From: Bacteroidales bacterium
Lineage (GTDB): Bacteria > Bacteroidota > Bacteroidia > Bacteroidales > JAADGE01
Reading direction: 5' to 3'
Length of the DNA stretch: 11,108 bases
NCBI GenBank assembly: GCA_029932445.1
Contig: JAOZQB010000069.1
Location: forward strand, 1-11,108
The number at the start of each line of letters is the position of its first letter. Positions within the stretch are counted from its first letter, which is position 1. Under the pieces are notes generated by a model. That model did no database searches and had not been told where the DNA came from. It worked only from the letters and a program-made list of their open reading frames with translations. A program made the translations under genes and the position numbers. Below are positions 1 through 5,687 of the stretch, one piece after another.

Positions 1-1
1 G

Positions 2-76
2 TGATCCTTGGCAGATTTGAACTGCCGACCCCTTGCCTGTCAAGCAAGTGCTCTAAACCAACTGAGCTAAAGGATC
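2..76 (-). tRNA. tRNA-Val (anticodon GAC)
   Basis: Read on the minus strand this is a complete class I cloverleaf. The acceptor arms GATCCTT and AAGGATC pair fully (70-76 with 3-9) and the discriminator base is A at position 2. The D arm has the usual TAGCTCAGTTGG start, and the T arm is GGCAG/CTGCC around a TTCAAAT loop. The anticodon stem is CTTGC/GCAAG around loop TTGACAG, which puts GAC at positions 34-36, so it reads the valine codons GUC and GUU. The CCA end cannot be judged because the window stops one base past the discriminator. The D- and T-loop orientation excludes a plus-strand tRNA-Asp reading of the same stem. Confidence 0.95.
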
Positions 77-92
77 AATTATTAATATTCTG

Positions 93-123
93 CAAAAATA
101 AAAACCGCCTGCTAATAAACAAA
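93..123 (-). promoter_or_regulatory. Candidate Bacteroidota-type promoter of tRNA-Val
   Basis: On the minus strand a TTTG (plus 120-123) is followed after 19 bases by TATTTTTG (plus 93-100). This matches the Bacteroidota primary-sigma pattern of a -33 TTTG, a spacer of about 19 bases, and a -7 TAnnTTTG. Transcription would start around position 85-88, roughly ten bases before the tRNA 5' end at 76. The promoter lies inside the terminator hairpin of the upstream permease gene. The assignment is by motif and spacing only. Confidence 0.55.
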
Positions 124-131
124 CGGTTTTT
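100..131 (-). terminator. Hairpin terminator of the MFS gene
   Basis: The arms AAAAACCG (plus 100-107) and CGGTTTTT (plus 124-131) form an 8-base inverted repeat with a 16-base loop, starting 9 bases after the permease stop codon. On the minus strand the second arm ends in a T-run that continues as ATTTTTG, as expected for intrinsic termination. The GC core is only three pairs, so it is probably a moderate terminator that also works partly in the other direction. Confidence 0.6.
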
Positions 132-140
132 ATAATTATT

Positions 141-1847
141 TTAATCTTCTGTCGTAATTTCTTTCTCAATATTCGGTAATTCCAAACCGTATCCTTTTTT
201 CTTATCCTCAACTTTAAGCATAAAGGCAAAGAATAATGCCAAAATTGATAAGGTTAAGAATAATAACATATCGTAAAAATAATTATATCGAAGATTCAGT
301 TTTTCATTTTTAATCGTATCAAAAACATTTTGATCAGTAATTTTTATAATTTCTTTTAACACGGATTCTTTATCTCCTTTTAAATCTACATTTTTAATAT
401 TTTGTGAAATACTTAAATAAATCTCATTTTTTACATTTGCAGTATCCACATTATTTATCGAAACAGCCTCATAATCTGTATATTGAACAATAGAATCAAC
501 GGCTGTACCGGTCGCTTTTTCTACAGCTTTATGAATGTCTTTTTTTGTAAAATTATCGGCTGTCAGAACCTCATTATACGCTTTCTCAATAGCTGTTTTT
601 ACAATAATTTTATTCGGAGAAACATCCGGATTTGTAGAATTTAAAACGAATCCTAAAATTAACGGAATAAACAATAAACCGATATTTTGAATCCAGAAAA
701 TTACGGCATAAGCAGTTCCCAATTGTTTTTCGGGAATAATTTTCGGAACCGAAGGCCACATTGCAGACGGGACAAGAGAAAATGCAATTCCTAAAATAAT
801 TACCATTGATGCTGCTATCCACCATACAGACAAAGCGGGAATTGCCAAAATACCGTGAACAAAAATAAGTATCACAGAACCGATAATCATTATTGTAGCA
901 CCTTTTCCGAATTTATCATAAATACCACCGAAAACAGGTGTTAAAATAATTGTTCCGAAAGGTAATAATGCGGGAATTGCACCTGCAAGATACGGACTGA
1001 CATTGTATTTGTTCACCATTAAATCGGTTGCATAAAATAAAAACGGGAATACGGCAGAATAAAAAAGAACACATAAAATCGCAATATACCAAAACCCTCT
1101 GTTTCCGATAATTAATAAAATATCTTTAATTTTAAATTCATCATCACTCGATTTTTCATTTGTTACAATTTCTTCCGATTTATCCAGTTTTATATCCAAT
1201 ATTGAGAAAAGAATAAATGAAACAACACCGAGAATCATAACGATTAAAGCAAATAAAATTGGTGCCGTAACTGTAAAGTTTTTAGCTAAAGGTATTGAAA
1301 TTACCAATGCCAAAGCCGTTCCCAAACGAGCAATTGACATTTGCATACCCATCGCAAGTGCCATTTCTTTCCCTTTAAACCATCTTACAACTGCTTTCGA
1401 AATTGTTATTCCGATAGCTTCTGTTCCGACTCCGAAAATTGCAAATCCTATAGCTGAAAGAAAAACTTGCGTTTTCATAGCACCCAACAGAGGAATGTGA
1501 ACTACTGCTCCTTCAGCAAATTGATGCTTAACTGCCCAATAATTTAAAGCCGTTCCGAGAAACATGATGATGGTTGCTCCTAAGCCGGTTTTTCTGATAC
1601 CTAATTTATCAAGAATAAATCCGCTGATAATAAGCATAAATAAGAAAACATTAAACCAAGCATAAGCTGAAGTATAGGTTCCGAAATCTTCACTGTTCCA
1701 ACCGAGAATACTTTCAAGCATCGGTTTAATTGAAGACAAAGCATAATTAAAATAATATGCACCGAAAATTGACAATGAAGCCAAAATCAATGCTGTCCAT
1801 CGTGCACCTTTGGACTCTCTCAATGATTGTTGAATTTTATCGACCAT
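141..1847 (-). CDS. MFS transporter, MFSD1-like, with a periplasmic insert
   Basis: This inner-membrane permease of 568 residues has twelve hydrophobic segments, roughly at 18-38, 58-80, 90-105, 127-150, 165-188, 193-216, 252-272, 286-305, 316-336, 340-360, 378-402 and 524-545. MFS signature loops are seen as GFILDKLGIRKTG (76-88) and GGIYDKFGKGA (307-317). The segment around FGVGTEAIG...WFKGKEMALAMGMQMSIARLG (138-176) closely recalls MFSD1, the lysosomal dipeptide carrier of animals, as does GTAYAVIFWIQNIGLL (377-392). The substrate here is unknown; a peptide or organic acid is a guess. The odd part is about 120 polar, lysine-rich residues (402-522) between helices 11 and 12, which should face the periplasm. 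This makes the protein longer than the usual 400-450. The gene is monocistronic as far as visible and divergent from dut. Confidence 0.85.
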   Translation of the reverse strand: MVDKIQQSLRESKGARWTALILASLSIFGAYYFNYALSSIKPMLESILGWNSEDFGTYTSAYAWFNVFLFMLIISGFILDKLGIRKTGLGATIIMFLGTALNYWAVKHQFAEGAVVHIPLLGAMKTQVFLSAIGFAIFGVGTEAIGITISKAVVRWFKGKEMALAMGMQMSIARLGTALALVISIPLAKNFTVTAPILFALIVMILGVVSFILFSILDIKLDKSEEIVTNEKSSDDEFKIKDILLIIGNRGFWYIAILCVLFYSAVFPFLFYATDLMVNKYNVSPYLAGAIPALLPFGTIILTPVFGGIYDKFGKGATIMIIGSVILIFVHGILAIPALSVWWIAASMVIILGIAFSLVPSAMWPSVPKIIPEKQLGTAYAVIFWIQNIGLLFIPLILGFVLNSTNPDVSPNKIIVKTAIEKAYNEVLTADNFTKKDIHKAVEKATGTAVDSIVQYTDYEAVSINNVDTANVKNEIYLSISQNIKNVDLKGDKESVLKEIIKITDQNVFDTIKNEKLNLRYNYFYDMLLFLTLSILALFFAFMLKVEDKKKGYGLELPNIEKEITTED

Positions 1848-1984
1848 TATTTTATATTTTAATAAATATTTTGAAAAAAATAAAGAACAAATAACGTAAA
1901 TTCATTTTGATTTTTAAAATTTATTTTATTTTTTGAAAGCATAATTTCTAAATTTGCACAAGATAATCTTTAATATAAAACTAA
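1848..1984. other. Divergent intergenic spacer between the MFS gene and dut
   Basis: This 137-base, very AT-rich gap holds the start regions of both divergent genes. The dut side has a TAAATTTG element. On the permease side I see only a partial match, TATTTTTT read on the minus strand, which lacks the final G. No operator-like palindrome, riboswitch or small gene is apparent. Confidence 0.6.
1949..1956 (+). promoter_or_regulatory. Candidate -7 element upstream of dut
   Basis: TAAATTTG fits the Bacteroidota -7 consensus TAnnTTTG and lies 28 bases before the dut ATG, giving a short leader. No TTG lies at the expected distance upstream: the nearest, at 1933-1935, is only 13 bases away. The -33 half is therefore poor or absent. 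It would drive dut, rdgB and porZ if these are one operon. Confidence 0.45.
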
Positions 1985-2416
1985 ATGACTGTTAAAATCG
2001 TTAACCAATCAAAGCATCCTTTACCGCAATATGAAACACGTTTATCCGCCGGAACTGATTTACGAGCAAATATTGACAAAAAAGTAGTACTAAAACCTCT
2101 CGAAAGAGCTTTAATAAAAACCGGTTTATTTATCGAACTTCCCGAAGGATACGAAGCACAAATCCGCCCTCGAAGCGGCTTGGCATACAAACACGGTATT
2201 TCCGTTCTTAACACACCCGGGACAATTGATGCTGATTACAGAGGTGAAATAGGTGTCATTTTAGTGAATCTTTCAAATGAAGATTTTACAATCAATGACG
2301 GAGAACGTATCTGCCAAATGATTATTTCAAAACACGAAACCGTTAAGTGGGAAGAAGTTGAAATTTTGGAACAAACGGAACGCGGTGCCGGCGGATTCGG
2401 ACATACCGGAAAATAA
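1985..2416 (+). CDS. dut: Deoxyuridine 5'-triphosphate nucleotidohydrolase (dUTPase)
   Basis: This trimeric cytosolic enzyme hydrolyses dUTP to dUMP and pyrophosphate, keeping uracil out of DNA and supplying dUMP for thymidylate synthesis. All five family motifs appear in order across 143 residues: SAGTDLRAN (21-29), RPRSGLAYKHG (61-71), NTPGTIDADYRGEIG (76-90), GERICQMII (106-114) and the C-terminal glycine-rich lid RGAGGFGHTG (133-142). D82 in motif 3 corresponds to the catalytic aspartate that activates water. The length is normal for the homotrimeric family. The ATG start gives an N-terminus (MTVKIVNQS) typical of bacterial Dut. The gene is first in a likely dut-rdgB-porZ unit. Confidence 0.97.
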   Translation: MTVKIVNQSKHPLPQYETRLSAGTDLRANIDKKVVLKPLERALIKTGLFIELPEGYEAQIRPRSGLAYKHGISVLNTPGTIDADYRGEIGVILVNLSNEDFTINDGERICQMIISKHETVKWEEVEILEQTERGAGGFGHTGK

Positions 2417-2462
2417 ACTGTCTGAACTTTATTACTTTTAAATTACAAACTTTCGACAGATA

Positions 2463-3038
2463 ATGAAACTTATATTTGCTACAAATAACAAACATAAACT
2501 TGAAGAAGTCAGAGAAATTTTAGGAAATCAATTTGAAATTTTGAGTTTAAAAGATATTAATTGTTTTGAAGAAATTCCCGAAACACAAAGTACCATAAAA
2601 GGAAATGCTTCACAGAAAGCACATTACATTTACAATAAATATAAAATTGATTGTTTTGCCGATGATACGGGTTTGGAAATTAATGCCTTAAACGGAGCAC
2701 CCGGAGTTTACTCGGCAAGATATGCCGGTGAAAATTGTTCTTATGAAGATAATGTTCAAAAAGTACTGAAAGAACTTAAAAATGAAACAAACAGAAAAGC
2801 ACAATTTAAAACTGTTATATCATTAATTATCAACAAAAAAGAATATTTTTTCGAGGGGAAAATAAAAGGAAAAATTACAAATAACAAACAAGGTACTTCC
2901 GGCTTCGGTTACGATCCGGTTTTTCTGCCCGAGGGCTATTCCGAAACATTTGCCGAATTATCTGCTGTTGAAAAAAACAAAATAAGCCATCGAGGACTTG
3001 CAACTCAAAAACTTATTAAATTCTTAGCACGATTATAA
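2463..3038 (+). CDS. rdgB: XTP/dITP diphosphatase (RdgB/HAM1 family)
   Basis: This is a non-canonical purine NTP pyrophosphatase that converts dITP, ITP and XTP to monophosphates, preventing their incorporation into nucleic acids. The 191-residue protein is full length for the family. The N-terminal ATNNKHKLEE motif (6-15) is the nucleotide-binding SxTxNxxK-type loop. FADDTGLE (65-72) carries the metal-binding and catalytic aspartates D67/D68. GAPGVYSARYAG (78-89), GFGYDPVF (147-154) and SHRGLA (175-180) complete the signature set. It follows dut by 46 bases with no terminator between them, so co-transcription of two nucleotide-pool-cleaning enzymes is likely. The role is known for the family; the operon is inferred. 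Confidence 0.97.
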   Translation: MKLIFATNNKHKLEEVREILGNQFEILSLKDINCFEEIPETQSTIKGNASQKAHYIYNKYKIDCFADDTGLEINALNGAPGVYSARYAGENCSYEDNVQKVLKELKNETNRKAQFKTVISLIINKKEYFFEGKIKGKITNNKQGTSGFGYDPVFLPEGYSETFAELSAVEKNKISHRGLATQKLIKFLARL

Positions 3039-3092
3039 GCAATTTTGATTCAAAATTTTCGTTAAAACTTTTGAGTTATTAATTTACTTTTT

Positions 3093-5405
3093 ATGAATCG
3101 AAACATGAAATATTTCTTGAGTTTGATATTTTCGGTATTATTTCTGAACAGTCAATCACAAATAGCTGTTGGTAAATGGCGCGACCATTTTTCCTATAAA
3201 AAAACAACGTGCTTGGCAGATGCCGGAAACAAAGTATATATTGCAGGAGAGAATGCTGTTTTTTCTTATGATAAAGTAGACGGAACAATTGAAAAGTTGA
3301 CAAAGATTCAAGGTTTTTCAGATGCTGAAATTCAAACATTGGCATACAATAAAGCAAATGATGCATTGATAATTGTATACAAAAACTCAAATATTGATAT
3401 TTTAAAAAACAATGTCATTTACAACCTTTCAGAAATTAAACGGAAACTTATCAGCACCGATAAAACCATTTATAATATCACATTTATAGGAAATACTGCC
3501 TATCTTTCCTGCGGTTTCGGAATTGTTTTGCTGGATACGGATAAATTAGAATTCAGTGATACATATTTTATCGGTGATAATGCATCTTACGTAAAAATCA
3601 ACGATATAACTTATGACGGAACTAATCTGTACGCTGCAACTGACGAAGGTCTTTATTTTGCCGATTTTTCAAATTCAAATCTTGCCGATTACAGAAATTG
3701 GAATTTAGTCCCCGACATACCCAATAATAATTTCAAATATAATTTTGTTCAATCATTTGATAACTATTTATTTGCAAATCAGACTGATACTTCCGGAAAC
3801 GATACTTTGTATATTAAAAAAAATAATATCTGGCAATTATTTGAAGAAGATATTGACGAATTACGTTCAATAAATGTCACCGGGAATAAACTAATTCTCA
3901 GCTCAAGAAACTATTCAAAAATATTTAATTCTTCATTAAGTGTCGTAAGAAATTATGATCTGTATGACTTTAATGGTTTTACGGCTGTGCCATATATTAA
4001 TTTTGCTGTTCTTGATGATAATGATCATATTTTATTTGCAGATAATCGTATCGGATTTGTATATGAAACAAACGGAACAGCCGTTTATGCTTATCCGAAC
4101 GGAACTTATAATAATTTTACGGCAAAAGCACTGACTTTTAAGAATACCGTAATTACTACTGACGGCAACAACAAAGCAACCGGTTGGTATCAACCGACAT
4201 ACAACGTATTCCAAAATGAAGAATGGAAAAGTTACCATATTTCATCGGACACGGCACGAAATTTCTTCAGTTTAGCCGTTAATCCGAAAGATAACAATAA
4301 TCTTTTTTTCGGTTCTTGGGGATACGGTATTTATGAATTTTCAAATAATGAATGGACAAATTCATATAATCAACTAAACAGTACTTTACAAGCAATTCCG
4401 GGGTATTCATACGGATTTATCAGAATTAACGGAATGGTTTTCGATAAAAATAATAATTTATGGATGACTAACCAAGGTGTCGGCGAACCGATTTCCGTAA
4501 AAACAGAAGACGGGCAATGGCAAAGTTTTAATTTTAACGGAACAATTACTAATGATTATGCTGATAATATTTATGTAACGGATAATAATTTTAAATGGGC
4601 AGAACTCGGAGGCAGCAAAGGACTTTTAGTATTTGATGATAACGATACGCCCTTGAACAAAGAAGATGACCGATCTAAAATAATAATTCCTACGACAAGT
4701 GAAGGTAAACTGATATCATCGAATGTGACGGCTTTTTCAGCGGATAAAAACGGAAATATTTGGCTTGGAACAGGTGACGGTGTCGTAATTTATTACAATT
4801 ATGAAAATGCTTTTGAAGATGACTTTTTTGCAGACAGAATTCAATTAACTTCATACGGAAAAGATACAACCCAACAATATCTTCTCAGTACGGATGTGAT
4901 TACGGATATTGAAACAGACGGAGGAAACAGAAAATGGATAGGAACACAAAGCTCCGGTGCTTTCCTTGTTTCGGAGAACGGAAAAGAAGAAATTCTGCAT
5001 TTTGACAAATACAACAGTCCGTTAATATCAAACACAATAAATGACATAACAATTAATCCGCAGTCAGGAGAAGTTTTCTTTCTGACCGACAAAGGAATTA
5101 TGTCATACAGAGGAGAAGCAACCGAAGGCGGAGAAACTTTTGGGGATGTCTATGTTTTTCCGAATCCTGTTCGCCCCGGATATACAGGAAAAATAACGGT
5201 TACCGGATTAGCTTCGGATGTAAATGTAAAAATTACCGATATTTCCGGGAATCTTGTTTTTGAAACTACCGCACTCGGCGGACAAGCCGTTTGGAACGGA
5301 AAAACCTTTGACGGAAGAAAAGTAAGTACAGGTGTTTATCTCATTTTTTGTTCAAATGACGACGGCAGTGAAACTTTCGTAACAAAACTTTTATTTATAA
5401 ATTGA
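3093..5405 (+). CDS. porZ: Type IX secretion system surface protein PorZ
   Basis: PorZ belongs to the outer-membrane attachment complex with PorU, PorV and PorQ. In Porphyromonas gingivalis it binds A-LPS and assists the PorU sortase in anchoring secreted cargo. The 770 residues compare with about 776 in P. gingivalis. A signal peptide (about 1-22) ends near SQSQIA. The mature protein opens with VGKWRDHFSY (26-35), followed by two repeat regions of beta-propeller type, including LSCGFGIVLLD (138-148) and NIWLGTGDGVVIY (555-567). The last 85 residues (686-770) form an Ig-like T9SS C-terminal domain: VYVFPNPV near its start, a WNGKTFDGRKVSTGVYL segment (734-750) and terminal TKLLFIN. ATG at 3105 is an alternative start giving MKYFLS. 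It follows rdgB by 54 bases. No clear terminator follows, so transcripts may run into tRNA-Leu and its terminator. Confidence 0.9.
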   Translation: MNRNMKYFLSLIFSVLFLNSQSQIAVGKWRDHFSYKKTTCLADAGNKVYIAGENAVFSYDKVDGTIEKLTKIQGFSDAEIQTLAYNKANDALIIVYKNSNIDILKNNVIYNLSEIKRKLISTDKTIYNITFIGNTAYLSCGFGIVLLDTDKLEFSDTYFIGDNASYVKINDITYDGTNLYAATDEGLYFADFSNSNLADYRNWNLVPDIPNNNFKYNFVQSFDNYLFANQTDTSGNDTLYIKKNNIWQLFEEDIDELRSINVTGNKLILSSRNYSKIFNSSLSVVRNYDLYDFNGFTAVPYINFAVLDDNDHILFADNRIGFVYETNGTAVYAYPNGTYNNFTAKALTFKNTVITTDGNNKATGWYQPTYNVFQNEEWKSYHISSDTARNFFSLAVNPKDNNNLFFGSWGYGIYEFSNNEWTNSYNQLNSTLQAIPGYSYGFIRINGMVFDKNNNLWMTNQGVGEPISVKTEDGQWQSFNFNGTITNDYADNIYVTDNNFKWAELGGSKGLLVFDDNDTPLNKEDDRSKIIIPTTSEGKLISSNVTAFSADKNGNIWLGTGDGVVIYYNYENAFEDDFFADRIQLTSYGKDTTQQYLLSTDVITDIETDGGNRKWIGTQSSGAFLVSENGKEEILHFDKYNSPLISNTINDITINPQSGEVFFLTDKGIMSYRGEATEGGETFGDVYVFPNPVRPGYTGKITVTGLASDVNVKITDISGNLVFETTALGGQAVWNGKTFDGRKVSTGVYLIFCSNDDGSETFVTKLLFIN

Positions 5406-5414
5406 AAAATAATT

Positions 5415-5444
5415 TTTGCAATAAAAAACATTTCCCTAATTTTG
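5415..5444 (+). promoter_or_regulatory. Promoter of tRNA-Leu
   Basis: TTTG (5415-5418) is followed after 18 bases by TAATTTTG (5437-5444). Both elements match the Bacteroidota -33/-7 consensus with near-ideal spacing. The tRNA 5' end lies 19 bases past the -7 element, leaving a leader of about ten bases. The site begins just 10 bases after the porZ stop codon. Confidence 0.7.
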
Positions 5445-5462
5445 CAAACCTTATTACCGTAT

Positions 5463-5546
5463 GCCTGAGTGGCGGAATTGGTAGACGCGTTGGTCTCAAA
5501 CACCAATGACAGCAATGTCGTGCCGGTTCGACCCCGGCCTCAGGTA
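5463..5546 (+). tRNA. tRNA-Leu (anticodon CAA)
   Basis: A class II tRNA of 84 bases. The acceptor arms GCCTGAG and CTCAGGT pair with one G-U at the terminal position, and the discriminator is A at 5546. The anticodon stem TTGGT/ACCAA encloses loop CTCAAAC, giving CAA, which decodes UUG. The long variable arm is a GACA/TGTC hairpin with a GCAA loop (in 5508-5519), characteristic of tRNA-Leu. The T arm is GCCGG/CCGGC around TTCGACC. The CCA end is not encoded: CTG follows the discriminator. Confidence 0.97.
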
Positions 5547-5550
5547 CTGA

Positions 5551-5579
5551 AACGCACTTTTAAAAGTGCGTTTTTTTTT
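5551..5579 (+). terminator. Intrinsic terminator after tRNA-Leu
   Basis: A perfect 22-base palindrome (5551-5572), with arms AACGCACTTTT and AAAAGTGCGTT, runs into an uninterrupted nine-T tract (5571-5579). The GC-containing core GCAC/GTGC and the T-run make this the strongest terminator in the window. It starts 4 bases after the tRNA 3' end and probably also ends porZ read-through. Confidence 0.9.
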
Positions 5580-5624
5580 ATATCCTTAAAACACTTCACA
5601 CAAAAATTATCTTTCGTTAAGGTA

Positions 5625-5640
5625 TAAATTTGTATATTTG
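5625..5640 (+). promoter_or_regulatory. Tandem candidate -7 elements upstream of the hybrid kinase
   Basis: TAAATTTG (5625-5632) and TATATTTG (5633-5640) lie end to end and both match TAnnTTTG. No TTG occurs at the expected -33 distance; TTT at 5612-5614 is the nearest equivalent for the second element. The leader to the ATG at 5688 would be about 40 bases. Two start sites eight bases apart are possible. Confidence 0.5.
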
Positions 5641-5687
5641 TAATAAATAATTTTTAAAAAAAATATTCAGGATTGCATTTTCCCGTT

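Noticed and set aside
2..76. Plus-strand reading of the first tRNA as tRNA-Asp (loop CTGTCAA, anticodon GTC)
   Set aside because: The anticodon stem is symmetric enough to read both ways, but the D-arm consensus and the TTCAAAT T loop are only in place on the minus strand, which gives valine GAC.
2418..2459. CTGTC ... GACAG inverted repeat between dut and rdgB
   Set aside because: The arms are only five bases with a 32-base loop, no T-run and no match to a known regulatory RNA.
3041..3057. Palindrome AATTTTGA-T-TCAAAATT just after rdgB, as a terminator
   Set aside because: The stem is almost all A-T with a one-base centre and only a short T-run. It is expected by chance in such AT-rich spacers.
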